Source: Natronobacterium haloterrestre (GTDB taxonomy: Archaea > Halobacteriota > Halobacteria > Halobacteriales > Natrialbaceae). From it: a stretch of 64,000 nt of DNA. Positions 1 to 9,282 of the stretch are shown one piece after another. Below the pieces are notes generated by a model that searched no databases, was not told where the DNA came from, and saw nothing but the letters and a program-made list of their open reading frames with translations. The stretch's first letter is position 1, and every line of letters begins with the position of its first letter. Both the position numbers and the translations under genes were made by a program. The DNA lies in assembly GCF_900112205.1 (NCBI RefSeq), contig NZ_FOKW01000002.1, positions 465,201 through 529,200 on the forward strand. Direction: 5' to 3'.

Positions 1-1
1 T

Positions 2-415
2 GACGACCGCTTCGACGTTGCCTCCTCCGAAGCGGTCTTCCAGATGATGGCGGACCTCGAGGAGGCGCTCCGCGAGGCGCGTCGCGTCCTGTGCGAAGGC
101 GGCGTCCTCGTGCTCAGCGTCCCTCACCCGCTCCACGAAATCCTCGATCCCGAGGCGGCCACCCTCGAGCGGAGCTACTTCGATACCGGCCGCCGGGAGA
201 TCGCGATCGACGAGGAGTACGAGTCGGACCTGGTCGTCTTCGACCGCACCGTCGCCGACCTCCACAACGCCCTCGTCGACGCCGGGTTCGACGTTCGGCG
301 ACTCGTCGAACATCGCCATCAAAAGTTCGAGGCGAACGATCCAGAGGACCTGGACCTTCCGGAAATCCTGTGGAAGGTACCACAGAGCGTTCGCTTCTGG
401 GCGGTCGTGCGATAA
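2..415 (+). CDS. class I SAM-dependent methyltransferase, C-terminal part
   Basis: The reading frame is open from the left edge, so the N-terminus and the glycine-rich SAM motif lie outside the window; 137 residues remain. The visible part fits the second half of a methyltransferase type 11 fold: FDVASSEAVFQ (post-motif II strand), then EEALREARRVLCEGGVLVLSVPHP, of which ARRVLCEGGVLVLSVP is the usual 'leader aminotransferred to sheet' motif, and a closing strand FWAVV. The substrate cannot be judged. It ends in TAA, and 166 bases follow before the next gene. Confidence 0.7.
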   Translation, partial: DDRFDVASSEAVFQMMADLEEALREARRVLCEGGVLVLSVPHPLHEILDPEAATLERSYFDTGRREIAIDEEYESDLVVFDRTVADLHNALVDAGFDVRRLVEHRHQKFEANDPEDLDLPEILWKVPQSVRFWAVVR

Positions 416-581
416 GAAGGGGATCCGAAGGTCGGCCCCCTCGGTCGAGTATCGAGCCAGTCAGTACGGCTGAGTTCCGCTACCCAGGCGTTCACTCAGT
501 TAATCACAACAACAGTAGCGCGTGAAAACCTCGCCTCTTTAATCGTGTTGCTATCCAAATAGGACTATCGGAGGATGACAG

Positions 582-863
582 ATGAATGAAAAGGCATTCG
601 ATGCGTTAGCTCACGGACAGAGACGCAAAATACTGTTTTCACTGCTGGATCACAACCCGCAGGATCCATCGAATCTGTCCAACGTCCCGTGGGACATCCC
701 CGAAAGGGACGAAGCGATGATCGAGAAACGCCACGTTCATCTCCCCAAACTGGTCGATTACGGTTACATCGAGTGGGATCGAGAGGCCGCGGTCATCACG
801 AAGGGTCCGGAGTTCGACGAGATCCGGCCGCTCCTCGAGTTTTTGAACGAACGCGACGATTGA
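582..863 (+). CDS. small winged-helix DNA-binding protein (ArsR-like, haloarchaeal)
   Basis: A 93-residue acidic protein. It begins FDALAHGQRRKILFSLLDH, the standard first helices of haloarchaeal ArsR-type winged helices, and ends KLVDYGYIEWDREAAVITKGPEF, the recognition helix end and beta wing. The middle carries RHVHLPKL, also typical of these one-domain regulators. No ligand or membrane domain is present. An A/T-rich stretch (tctttaatcg, 536-545) precedes it and may be its TATA region. The target is unknown; it could control itself or a neighbour. Confidence 0.75.
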   Translation: MNEKAFDALAHGQRRKILFSLLDHNPQDPSNLSNVPWDIPERDEAMIEKRHVHLPKLVDYGYIEWDREAAVITKGPEFDEIRPLLEFLNERDD

Positions 864-1171
864 CAGCGGTCCGGTCCGGCGGAGAGAGTTCCTTTCCGGG
901 TTCGTGCCGACGAAGAGCGATCCAGTTCTACAGTATCGACGCCGCTTCGTCGTCGGAGAGAATGGTATGCCCCATCGTGGTTGGGCCGTAACGGGGCACA
1001 CCACTCTGACGGATCCGTCCCAGCCTCAAGTAGTTTGTGTGATAATCCGAGTGAAAACTCTCTACGGGCTGAACCCGGCGAATTCAATCCATCGAAACCG
1101 GAAAACAGGAACCTTTTCCCCTCCAGGGGCGATAGCTGGCACGTTCGGATCGCCGGACACGTGGTTGGGCC
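864..1171. other. intergenic region, 308 bases, no gene seen
   Basis: Frames that cross this stretch have the shadow composition of GC-rich DNA and no family features. No RNA gene or clear repeat is visible. It probably holds the promoter of the TrmB-type gene that follows. Confidence 0.5.
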
Positions 1172-1990
1172 ATGACACAGGATACGACTACCAGCGAGGC
1201 GGTGAGTCTGTTGCAAGAACTCGGACTACAGGAGTACGAAGCACGATGTTTTCTGGCGTTGACGCAGCTTTCGAGCGGAACGGCCAAGGAGGTTCACGAG
1301 ATCTCCGAAGTGCCACGGACGCGGGTGTACGACGCCATTCGGGTCCTGGAATCGCAGGGGCTCGTCGAAGTCCAGCACTCGAGTCCCCAGCAGTACCGTG
1401 CGGTCAGTATCGCCGAGGCTACCCGGACCCTTCGTCAGAAATACTCCGACCGGATCGAAACGCTCGAGACGTATCTCGAGACGATCGAGCACCGCGAATC
1501 CGAGTCGGACAACGACCAGGTCCAGGAAGTGTGGTCGCTGGCGGGCAACGACGCGATCGATTCTCGAACGCTCGATCTCATCGACGACGCGGAGTCCGAG
1601 GTCGCACTGCTCGTCGTGGACGAAGCGCTCCTGTCGGACGCGCTCTTCGACCGACTCCACGACGCGGTGGAAGACGAGATCTCGATCGTACTCGGCGGGG
1701 AGACCGAAGAGATCACGTCGCGACTGGGGGCGGAACTCCCGAACGTCACCACGTTCGAGACCGGACTGGACTGGCTCACCGGGCCGTGGGCCGACCACGA
1801 AGTAGCGATCAGCCGGATCCTGCTCGTCGACCGGGAAACGCTGCTGATCGGCTCGTACTATCCGAAGAGTGCCGACGGCGCGGAGAGCGAGCAGGCAGTC
1901 TATGCCACCGGGCTCGAGAACGGAGTCGTCGTCCTTCTCCGTCGACTGATCTCGTCCGGATTGCCGGCGACCGGTGATCCGACGAAGTGA
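1172..1990 (+). CDS. TrmB family transcriptional regulator
   Basis: A 272-residue protein. Residues 8-75 form the TrmB winged helix: LLQELGLQEYEARCFLALT, then EISEVPRTRVYDAIRVLES and GLVEVQHSSPQQYRAV. A short coiled segment (SDRIETLETYLETIE, near residue 95) follows. From about residue 115 comes the C-terminal alpha/beta domain that in TrmB relatives senses metabolites (LDLIDDAESEVALLVVDE, then a second half with LLVDRETLLIGSYY). TrmB proteins control sugar and central carbon genes in archaea. No metabolic gene adjoins it, so the target is open. The ATG opens directly into the conserved N-terminus. Confidence 0.85.
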   Translation: MTQDTTTSEAVSLLQELGLQEYEARCFLALTQLSSGTAKEVHEISEVPRTRVYDAIRVLESQGLVEVQHSSPQQYRAVSIAEATRTLRQKYSDRIETLETYLETIEHRESESDNDQVQEVWSLAGNDAIDSRTLDLIDDAESEVALLVVDEALLSDALFDRLHDAVEDEISIVLGGETEEITSRLGAELPNVTTFETGLDWLTGPWADHEVAISRILLVDRETLLIGSYYPKSADGAESEQAVYATGLENGVVVLLRRLISSGLPATGDPTK

Positions 1991-2204
1991 TACTGTCGGA
2001 CAGATGTCAATACGAAGTCGATGGTGAATTCGGCGTCGCCAACGGTGACGACGCCAGGGGAACGATCGGCTTCACGTAGTTCCGTCCAACAGTACGCGGG
2101 GAGTGGCGGACGTCTGCGATACGCAGTACGATCCACGGATCGAAGAAACGGTCCCCGGTCGTTCGAATCGCCGGACCGGGTCCGACGGCGGGACGACGGA
2201 ACGG

Positions 2205-2492
2205 TTACTGATTCGACTTCGAGATCCCGGTCCAGCTCCAGCCCGCGAGCGCGACCCAGATCAACACCAGCACGCCGAAGGCCGCCCACTGCTGGGTTTC
2301 GCTCTCGGCGACCGGCGCGAACACGCCGACGAGGCCGGTGGCCTGCAACATCGCGACGACGAGCAACACCAGCCCGAGGATGGAGACGGCGGCGATGCCG
2401 AGCCAGTTGCGTCCCATCCATTTGTTCCCTCGTTCCGCCTCCGTTCTGTCGGTCGTCGGCTTCTGCGTCGGTTCCTCGTCGGGACTGGACAT
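2205..2492 (-). CDS. small two-helix membrane protein (haloarchaeal, unknown function)
   Basis: A 95-residue protein with a charged N-terminus (about 28 residues) and two membrane helices, LGIAAVSILGLVLLVVAM (about 31-48) and FGVLVLIWVALAGWSW (about 72-87), ending SKSNQ. The ATG at 2490-2492 sits just before the charged head and fits better than longer in-frame starts, which run antisense to the next gene's coding sequence. No catalytic residues are visible. It may form a unit with the aminotransferase upstream on the same strand, 91 bases away. Confidence 0.6.
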   Translation of the reverse strand: MSSPDEEPTQKPTTDRTEAERGNKWMGRNWLGIAAVSILGLVLLVVAMLQATGLVGVFAPVAESETQQWAAFGVLVLIWVALAGWSWTGISKSNQ

Positions 2493-2583
2493 ACCCACAG
2501 GTATCGCCGTCGCGGGGGAAACGGTTCCACCTGCAGGTTCCGGCCGCGGCCGGGCACGGCCTCGGCGGTCACGTCTCCCCCGG

Positions 2584-3705
2584 TTACGCGAGGACGTCGG
2601 CGAGCACGTCCATCGTCCGTTCGACGCGATCGACACGTGCGTTGTGGCCCATGTGCCCGATCCGGAGGACGTCGTCCTCGAGGTCGCCCAGCCCCGTCGC
2701 GAGGACGACGTCGTGTTCCTCGCGCAGCGTTTCCTGTAGCTCGCGGGCGTTCCCGTCGACCTCGAGGGCGGTGACCGTCGGCGAGCAGTCGGCCTCGCTC
2801 TCGGGGTAGGTCTCGAGGCCCAGTTCGGCGGCGCGCTCCCGACAGACCCGGGCGGCCTCCTCGTGGCGGTCGAAGACCGAATCGAGCCCCTCCTCGAGCA
2901 GCAGATCGAGGGCGGCATCGAGCCCGTAGAGGTTCGCGGTCGCGTGCGAGTAGGGGAACCACTCGTCGTCGACCGCGGTCCGCCAGGGCTCGAGGTCCAG
3001 GTAGTACTCCGGGGTTTCGACGGCCTCGATGCGCTCCCAGGCCCGGTCGCTGATCGCACAGGTCGTCAGCCCCGGCGGCGCGCTGAAACACTTCTGGCTC
3101 GCGCCGAGGCAGACGTCGATCCGGTCGGTCGGCACGGGCGTCCCGCCGAGCGAGGAGACGGCGTCGACGACCGAGACGATGTCGTACTCGTCGAGCAGGT
3201 CCAGGATCGGCTCGAGGTCGTTGAGCGTTCCCGTCGGCGTCTCGCAGTGGACCATCGTCGCGACGTCGAACTCGATGCCCGCGTCGGCCGCGCGCTCGAT
3301 CGCGGTCGCGACCGCGTCCCGGTCGAGCGTCTCCCGCCACGGCCCCTCGCAGGTGACCGGCTCGCCCCCGTGGGCGTCGACGAAGTCGGCGAACCCGTCG
3401 CCGTAGAGCCCGTTCGAGAGACAGAGCACCGCATCGCCCTCCTCGACGAGCGAGGCGACCGCGGCCTCGAGGCCGAGGATGCCCTCGCCGGCCAGGACGG
3501 CCGCGTCCGACTCGACTCGGCCGTCGGCACCGTTCCGGCCCGCGCCGTAGACGGTCTCGAGTTTCTCGGTCAACTCGCGGTAGAAGTCGACGAACTCCGG
3601 TTCGACGTCGGGGTTCGGCATCGGTTCGGCCATCCGCTCGCGGACGGCGTCGGGGACCTCGGTCGGACCGGGGGTCATCCGGAATCGGTCGCGGTAGTCG
3701 CTCAT
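2584..3705 (-). CDS. class V PLP-dependent aminotransferase (alanine--glyoxylate/serine type)
   Basis: A 373-residue protein that begins MSDYRDRFRMTPGPTEVPDA, where MTPGPTEVP is the N-terminal signature of the alanine--glyoxylate and serine--pyruvate family. The PLP-binding aspartate lies in VSVVDAVSSLGG and the Schiff-base lysine in GASQKCFSAPPGL. An ATG nine codons upstream is in frame, but family alignment favours 3705. The family moves an amino group from alanine or serine to glyoxylate. The real substrate pair is inferred. It is followed by the small membrane protein and preceded by a same-strand NAD(P)H-hydrate dehydratase ending 66 bases upstream. Confidence 0.9.
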   Translation of the reverse strand: MSDYRDRFRMTPGPTEVPDAVRERMAEPMPNPDVEPEFVDFYRELTEKLETVYGAGRNGADGRVESDAAVLAGEGILGLEAAVASLVEEGDAVLCLSNGLYGDGFADFVDAHGGEPVTCEGPWRETLDRDAVATAIERAADAGIEFDVATMVHCETPTGTLNDLEPILDLLDEYDIVSVVDAVSSLGGTPVPTDRIDVCLGASQKCFSAPPGLTTCAISDRAWERIEAVETPEYYLDLEPWRTAVDDEWFPYSHATANLYGLDAALDLLLEEGLDSVFDRHEEAARVCRERAAELGLETYPESEADCSPTVTALEVDGNARELQETLREEHDVVLATGLGDLEDDVLRIGHMGHNARVDRVERTMDVLADVLA

Positions 3706-3771
3706 AGCGGTATCCGGGTTCCGTGGCGGCATAAATCCACGACACCGGCGGCCCCGTCGTCCGTACTTCCC

Positions 3772-4548
3772 CTACCGGATGGTGTCCGGGATCCGGTCGA
3801 TGACGTCCGTCGCGACGACGCCCGGCCCGTACTCGGCCGTCGCGAGTTCGCCGCTCTTGCCGAGGATCCAGGCCCCCAGCTCCGCCGCTTCCTCGCGGTC
3901 CATCCCCTGGCCCAGCAGGGAGGCGGTGATTCCCGCGAGCGTATCGCCCGTCCCCGCGACGGTCAGCGCCGACGTTCCCGTCGCGTTGTGCTGGCGGTCC
4001 CCGTCCGCGATGATCTCGTCCACGTCGCCGGTCAGCGTGATGACCGCGCCCGTCTCCTCCGTAACGGCCTCGAGCGAGCCGTAGGTTTCTTCGAGCGGAT
4101 CGTCCTCCGAGCCGCTTGGCGTGAGGACGGCGTTCGAGAGGTCGGCCTCGAGGGCGGGTTCGATCGCGAGCGCGTCGACGACGACGGGGAGGTCGACCGC
4201 GTCGATCGTCTCGCAGACAGCATCGGGTTCGGCGTCGACCAGCCCCGGCCCGATGACCAGCGCGTCGGCCCACGCGGCGACCTCGCGGGTGCGCTCGTGG
4301 GCCTCCGAGCCGAACCGCTCGCCGGGGTAGTAACTCGCCAGCAGGTTCGGCGAGTGGCCCGCGACGACGTCGTAGATCGGTTCCGCGACGAGCGTCCGGA
4401 CGTGATCCGAACCGGTACGAAGCGCGGCCCGGCCGACGAGCGCGGGCTGGTTCGGATAGTCGATGCTGCCGCCGACGACGGCAACGCGGCCGCTGTCGGC
4501 CCCCGAATCGTCGGACACGTTCGACAGCGTTCGCTGGAGGCGTCCCAT
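3772..4548 (-). CDS. nnrD: ADP-dependent NAD(P)H-hydrate dehydratase (YjeF C-terminal domain type)
   Basis: A 258-residue ribokinase-fold protein that repairs hydrated NADH or NADPH with ADP or ATP as phosphate donor. Seen: RVAVVGGSIDYPNQPALVGRAALRTGSD split as VVGGSIDYPNQPAL and RAALRTGSDHV near the start, ALVIGPGL (about residue 95), VVVDALAI, and the nucleotide-binding GTGDTLAGITASLLGQG. The YjeF N-terminal epimerase domain often fused in archaea is absent, so the epimerase must be elsewhere. The ATG at 4546-4548 follows a poorly conserved in-frame extension. It is divergent from the phosphoribosyltransferase across 108 bases. Confidence 0.85.
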   Translation of the reverse strand: MGRLQRTLSNVSDDSGADSGRVAVVGGSIDYPNQPALVGRAALRTGSDHVRTLVAEPIYDVVAGHSPNLLASYYPGERFGSEAHERTREVAAWADALVIGPGLVDAEPDAVCETIDAVDLPVVVDALAIEPALEADLSNAVLTPSGSEDDPLEETYGSLEAVTEETGAVITLTGDVDEIIADGDRQHNATGTSALTVAGTGDTLAGITASLLGQGMDREEAAELGAWILGKSGELATAEYGPGVVATDVIDRIPDTIR

Positions 4549-4656
4549 ACGTCCCGTCCAGAGGCGGGCCGTGTAGGGGTTCGGCAGGCGTGTTCCGGCG
4601 ACCGTACCGTCGCATGCCACGACAAAACATAGTACGTGGCCGTCGTAGGAACGCCC

Positions 4657-5292
4657 ATGACTGCCTTCGACGACAGAACCGACGCCGGCGAACGGCTCGC
4701 AGCGGAACTCGAGCGCCAGGGACTCGAGGCGGACGTCGTTCTCGGCATTCCCCGCGGGGCGTTACCCGTGGCGCGGCCCGTCGCGGACGCGCTCGGGGCC
4801 GACCTGGACGTCGTGGTCGCCCGGAAGATGGGCGCGCCGAACAACCCCGAACTCGCCCTCGGGGCCGTCGCCAGCGACGGCAGCGTCTGGTACAACGACG
4901 GTCTCGTCGATCGGCTGGACGTCTCCGAGACGTACCTCGAGGAGATCCGCGAGGAGGAGGCCGAGAACGCCCGCAAAAAGGCGGACCGGTACCGCGACAG
5001 GGAGGAGCTGCCGGACCTCGAGGGCGAGCGCGTGGTGGTCGTCGACGACGGGGTCGCGACCGGGGCGACGGCGAACGCCTGCCTTCGGCAGGTCCGGGAA
5101 GCGGATGCCGCGTTCGTCGCGCTGGCGGTCCCCGTCGGATCGCCGCGTTCGATCGCCGAACTCGAGGACGAAGCGGACGAGGTGATCGCGCTCAGGACGC
5201 CGGAGAACTTCCGGGCCGTCGGCCAGTTCTACCGGGACTTCGGCCAGGTGACCGACCAGGAGGCGATCGAGTACCTCGAGGGCGACGGCTAG
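4657..5292 (+). CDS. phosphoribosyltransferase family protein
   Basis: A 211-residue type I phosphoribosyltransferase fold. The PRPP loop is VVVVDDGVATGATANA (about residues 130-145) and the N-terminal loop is LGIPRGALPVARPVADALG. The hood region contains ARKMGAPNNPELALGAV, typical of the stand-alone family often predicted to act on nucleobases. The ATG at 4657 follows AGGAA and was preferred to an in-frame GTG at 4636. Its base specificity is not visible. No operon partner is evident. Confidence 0.85.
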   Translation: MTAFDDRTDAGERLAAELERQGLEADVVLGIPRGALPVARPVADALGADLDVVVARKMGAPNNPELALGAVASDGSVWYNDGLVDRLDVSETYLEEIREEEAENARKKADRYRDREELPDLEGERVVVVDDGVATGATANACLRQVREADAAFVALAVPVGSPRSIAELEDEADEVIALRTPENFRAVGQFYRDFGQVTDQEAIEYLEGDG

Positions 5293-5388
5293 CACCGCCG
5301 CTCGAGCGGTCGGAGAGGAGGAGGAGGGGGAGACGCGATGGTCGCCGAGGCGGGCGTCGGACGCGAACGGACCCGCACGGGACCGCGG

Positions 5389-5529
5389 TTATTCGATCGG
5401 TGTACCGCGGTTCCGCATTTCCGTTCCGCAATCCGGGCACTCTCCCGGCGCGACCGCGGTGACGACTGTGCCGCAGTTGAAACACTCGTAGGTCGATTCC
5501 TCGGTCGGATCGAGTTGCACGTCTTTCAT
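5389..5529 (-). CDS. 46-residue rubrerythrin-like zinc ribbon protein
   Basis: A very small protein with two CPxCG-like knuckles, CFNCGTVV and CPDCGTEM, that would bind one zinc or iron atom. Such 45-60-residue proteins are abundant in haloarchaea and mostly uncharacterised. An upstream in-frame extension exists, but it runs through an A/T-rich stretch (5560-5590) better read as the promoter. The ATG at 5527-5529 opens directly into MKDVQLDPTEE. It lies 101 bases after the end of the 965-residue regulator on the same strand. Confidence 0.7.
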   Translation of the reverse strand: MKDVQLDPTEESTYECFNCGTVVTAVAPGECPDCGTEMRNRGTPIE

Positions 5530-5630
5530 AGTGGATCGGGGGGCCGGCGACGGACGATTTAGGAATAATAGGGATATTAAGAATAGCGTGTTCGTCACAT
5601 AACTAGCCCCAGCGGAGGGAGCGGGGTTCA

Positions 5631-8528
5631 CTATTCAACCCCTCGTGCCGTCGCGGGAACGCCGAGTTCCTCGAACAGCATCGAGAAGAGCTTCCGCTGG
5701 ACGGTCCGGTTGTGGCGGTAAAACGCCGCCGGGGAGATGTCGAGCGCGTCCGCGATCTCCTCGCCGGACCGCTCGCGCGGCGACTCGAAGTAGCCGCCGT
5801 AGTAGGCGAGCTGGACGACCTCGAGTTGTCGGTCGGTCAGGCGCTCGAGCAGTTCCGACCGCAGGTCCCGTGGCGTCGACCGGTCGACGGTCCGCTTCGA
5901 TCGCAACTCGACGTCGTCGAACGCCGACGAGACGACGTCTGCGCTCCCCTTCGCGTCGACGCTGTCGGGGACGTCGACGACGACGTGGGCGCTGTCGGGG
6001 GTCGCCTCGACGCGGCGCAACACGGCTCCGTGATCGGCCAGTTGCAAGGCGAGAAACGGCGGGGAGAGTTCGAGGAGGACCGTTCCGCCGTCGCCCGCCT
6101 CGTCGGCCCCATCGCCGATCACCTGCACTCGGTCGACGGCGACGAGGTCCGCAGCGACCGTCGCCACCGCTTCGGCGGACGCGCCCTCGACGGTCGCAAA
6201 GACCGCGACCCCGTTCTCCCGCTGTCGGAGCCCACCGTCGAACGACAGCGTACAGTCCGCCTGTCGGGCGAGTCGCAGGAGGACGAAGCTCTCGTCGCGG
6301 ACGTCGAACTCGAGGCGGGTGCTCGCGTTCGACAGCAGCGCCCGCTTGCGTTCGACGGCCGCGATGGCGGAGGCGATGGTCTCGCCGAGTTCCTCGAGGA
6401 CGGTCCGGGTGACGTCGTCGAACGCGTCGGGCCGGTCGGCGTAGACGGTCAACACGCCGTAGGCGAACTCGTCGTAGGCGATCGGGACGCCGACGGCCGA
6501 CTGGTAGTCCCGCGTCAGCGCCTCGGAGCGCCAGGGGTGGTCCCGCAGGTCGTCGGCGACGTTGGGGACGACGGACACCTCGCCCGTCCGGGCCGTCCGC
6601 ACGGCCGGTTCGGTCGTCCCGTCGGACGGCGACAGCGAGACGCTGTCCAGGTAATCCCGGCCCCGGTCGGTACCCCCGTGAGCGCGGGCCTCGAGCGGGT
6701 CGCCGTCCGTGGCCGCGATCCAGGCGAACGAGAAGCGGTCGGCGGCCGTGAGCCGCTCGCAGACGGCGCGTTCGATCTCCTCGCGGGTCTCGGCCTCGAC
6801 CAGCGCGGCGTCGATCTCGCGGATGATCTCGTTGATCCGGTTGATCCGGCTGAGCTGGCGGTTCCGCCGCTTGAGCTCCCGGTCGCGCTCCCGCAGGGTC
6901 CGCTCGCGTTCGACGCGGTCGAGCGCGGCCTCGGCGGTCGCGGCCAGCAGGTCGGTCAGTTCCCGCGAGACGGGGTCGAACGCGCCGACGGCCGACGAGC
7001 CCGCGAGGAAGACGCCGTGATCGCCCAGCGGGACGAAGGCGGCGCTACGGAGGCCCGTCGTCGGGTCCGAGAGTTCGGACGCCTCGTGGAGGTCGTCGTA
7101 GAACCGGCTCTCGCCCTCGAGGAAGACCGCGCCCGCGACGCTGTCGTCGGTCGCCCGCCGGGTCGGCAGCGGGCCGTGCAGCGACTCGAGGGCCGGCGAA
7201 CCGGCGACCGGCTGCAGGCGGTTCTCGTCCGTGTCGAAGAGGTAGGCTCCCGTCGCCTCGCAGTCGAGGACGTCCGTCGCGTCCTCGACGACGACGTTCG
7301 CGATCTCGCGTTCGGTCTCGGCGTACAGCAGTTCCCGCGCGGTCCGGTGTAACGCGGTGAGCGCCTCCTCGCGGCGCTTACGCTCGGTGACGTCGCGACA
7401 GCTGTAGAGGGTCGTTCCGCCCTGGATCGAGACCTCGCGGACGTTGACCAGCAGCGTGTGCTCGCGACCGGCCCTGTCGGTCGCGGTACACTCGATGTTC
7501 GTGAGCACCCCCTCCTCGGCGAGTTCCTCGCGGTCGAAGAGGTCGGGGCCGAGCAGTTCCTCGATCGTCCCCATCTCGTAGATCTCCTCGTCGGTGTAGC
7601 CGAAGATGAAGTTGACGTTGGGGCAGACGTAGGTGAACGCCCCGTCGTCGTCCGTGATGAGGACGGTGTCGGTCATGTTGTTCAGCGTCACCCGGTGGAG
7701 CTCCTCGGACTCGCGCAACTCCGCCTCGAGTCGGGCGCGTTCGGTGACGTCGGTCGCTCGCGCGAGCAGTGAGGTGACCGTTCCCGACGCGTCACGGACG
7801 GGCCGGATCGTGATCTCGAGCCGCTGCGGGCCGCCGTCGGCCGCTTCAAGCGTCAGTTCGCGCGTTACGACCTCGCCAGCGGCGGCACGCTCGACGGCGT
7901 TTTCGACCGCGACCGAGCCGTCCTCGACGGGTTGCCACCGTTCGAGGTCGCGGAAGCGCCGCCCGCATACGCCGTCAGCACGCTCCGCCGACGCGAGGGC
8001 GGCCTCGTTGGCGCGTCGAACCCGACCGTCGGGCTCGAGGAGCCAGGCGGCGGTGTCGGGGTCGTCGAACACCGCCCGGAACCCGCGGGCGTCCTCGGTT
8101 CGTCGCCGCCGTTCGCGGGCGGTATCGATCGCGCGCTCGAGGGCCGCACGCAGCACCTCGCGGTCCCCGTCACCGTCCCTGTCACCGTCTCCGTCGCCGC
8201 TCCGGGGGACGTACTCCTCGACGCCGGCGGCGATCGCCGCGCTCGCGAGCGCCTCGTCGCCGTCCTCGGGCGCGAGGACGACCGGACAGTCCCGATCCGC
8301 GTCGCGGATCCGGTCGAGCAGGGCGAGCCCGCTCGCGTCCGGCAGTTCCTGAGGAGTCACCACGCACTCGACACGACGTTCGGCGACGGCCTCGAGCGCC
8401 TCGTCGGCCGTCCGAGCCACGAGCGGTTCGCCCGGTACGTCGTCCGCGGTGCCGAACTCCGCGGGGAACGCGCTCGCGCCCTCGGGATCGACGACCACCA
8501 CGACGTCGTCCGATCGTTCGCCAGCCAT
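5631..8528 (-). CDS. multidomain sensor-regulator: receiver-like, two PAS, two GAF and bacterio-opsin activator HTH_10
   Basis: A 965-residue cytoplasmic protein. Approximate order: a receiver-like domain (1-120), PAS (150-270), PAS (275-390, with NNMTDTVLITDDDGAFTYV), GAF (395-545), a second GAF (565-715), the domain found in bacterio-opsin activator proteins (720-880), and a C-terminal HTH_10 (900-955: LTDRQLEVVQLAYYGGYFE, EEIADALDISPAAFYRHNR). It should bind DNA in response to a small ligand or redox cue sensed by PAS or GAF. The receiver lacks the phosphoacceptor aspartate: CVVTPQELPD appears where a CVVSDYDMP-type sequence is usual. The target is unknown. Confidence 0.85.
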   Translation of the reverse strand: MAGERSDDVVVVVDPEGASAFPAEFGTADDVPGEPLVARTADEALEAVAERRVECVVTPQELPDASGLALLDRIRDADRDCPVVLAPEDGDEALASAAIAAGVEEYVPRSGDGDGDRDGDGDREVLRAALERAIDTARERRRRTEDARGFRAVFDDPDTAAWLLEPDGRVRRANEAALASAERADGVCGRRFRDLERWQPVEDGSVAVENAVERAAAGEVVTRELTLEAADGGPQRLEITIRPVRDASGTVTSLLARATDVTERARLEAELRESEELHRVTLNNMTDTVLITDDDGAFTYVCPNVNFIFGYTDEEIYEMGTIEELLGPDLFDREELAEEGVLTNIECTATDRAGREHTLLVNVREVSIQGGTTLYSCRDVTERKRREEALTALHRTARELLYAETEREIANVVVEDATDVLDCEATGAYLFDTDENRLQPVAGSPALESLHGPLPTRRATDDSVAGAVFLEGESRFYDDLHEASELSDPTTGLRSAAFVPLGDHGVFLAGSSAVGAFDPVSRELTDLLAATAEAALDRVERERTLRERDRELKRRNRQLSRINRINEIIREIDAALVEAETREEIERAVCERLTAADRFSFAWIAATDGDPLEARAHGGTDRGRDYLDSVSLSPSDGTTEPAVRTARTGEVSVVPNVADDLRDHPWRSEALTRDYQSAVGVPIAYDEFAYGVLTVYADRPDAFDDVTRTVLEELGETIASAIAAVERKRALLSNASTRLEFDVRDESFVLLRLARQADCTLSFDGGLRQRENGVAVFATVEGASAEAVATVAADLVAVDRVQVIGDGADEAGDGGTVLLELSPPFLALQLADHGAVLRRVEATPDSAHVVVDVPDSVDAKGSADVVSSAFDDVELRSKRTVDRSTPRDLRSELLERLTDRQLEVVQLAYYGGYFESPRERSGEEIADALDISPAAFYRHNRTVQRKLFSMLFEELGVPATARGVE

Positions 8529-8625
8529 TCGTTCCCAATACTATCCCGCGGTGATAGAACCCATCGGTTCGCCCCCCGACGACCGACACCCGTACTTCGC
8601 TCGAGGCCGTACCCCCGTCGAACGC

Positions 8626-9282
8626 ATGCGTGTCGCCACCACCGTCGACGACCGCGAACCCGCGGGCGTCGCAGCCGCGGTCCGCGACCACCCCGACGTG
8701 ACCGAGGTCGCCGTCGATCGGCTCTCGGCCGGCGACCTCGTGATCGGCTCCGTCGGCGTCGAGCGCAAGACCCCGCGCGACTACGTCTCGACGGCGATGG
8801 GGCGGTCCGGCCCCGCCCTCGAGGATCAGGTCGAACGGCTCGCCGCCGCCTACGATCACGCCTACGTCCTGGTGGAGGGCGAGTTCCGCGACTTCGAGAC
8901 GCTGCGAACGGGCGTCTCGCCCGCGTCGATCCGGGGGTCGATGGCCTCGATCACGGCCCGCCACGGAGTCCCGGTCGTCCCCTGTGGCGATCTGGACGGC
9001 CTCGTCGACTTCGCGGTTCGGCTCGGCCGCAAGCACGTGGAGGACCCCTCGAGTCGTCCCTTGCCGACTGGGGCCATCGCGAGCAGCCGCGAGCCGACGA
9101 CGAAACGAATGTACGGCTGCATCGAGGGGATCGGCCCACAGCTCGCGGCGACGCTGTACGAGCGGTATCCGACCGTCGAGGCGCTGCTCGAGGCCGATCT
9201 CGCCGAGCTCACGGAGATCGAGGGGATCGGCGAGACGCGGGCGCGGACGATCTACGCGGCGGTTCGCGACGACAGTACGTGA
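8626..9282 (+). CDS. XPF/Hef-type ERCC4 nuclease with helix-hairpin-helix domain
   Basis: A 218-residue stand-alone structure-specific nuclease. The ERCC4 catalytic core is at about residues 1-140, with DDREP near the start and the signature GSVGVERKTPRDYVS (ERK followed by D). The tandem HhH DNA-binding region is at about 155-215 (IEGIGPQLAATLYERYP and IEGIGETRARTIYAAV). The helicase domain of full Hef is missing, as in many haloarchaeal copies. It should cut branched or forked DNA in repair. The ATG at 8626 directly precedes the conserved strand; the longer in-frame start overlaps the divergent regulator. Confidence 0.85.
   Translation: MRVATTVDDREPAGVAAAVRDHPDVTEVAVDRLSAGDLVIGSVGVERKTPRDYVSTAMGRSGPALEDQVERLAAAYDHAYVLVEGEFRDFETLRTGVSPASIRGSMASITARHGVPVVPCGDLDGLVDFAVRLGRKHVEDPSSRPLPTGAIASSREPTTKRMYGCIEGIGPQLAATLYERYPTVEALLEADLAELTEIEGIGETRARTIYAAVRDDST

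Noticed and set aside
2261..4630. A 789-codon minus-strand open frame
   Set aside because: It is an antisense or frame-shifted shadow of the aminotransferase and hydrate dehydratase genes, rich in Arg and Gly, without any family motif.
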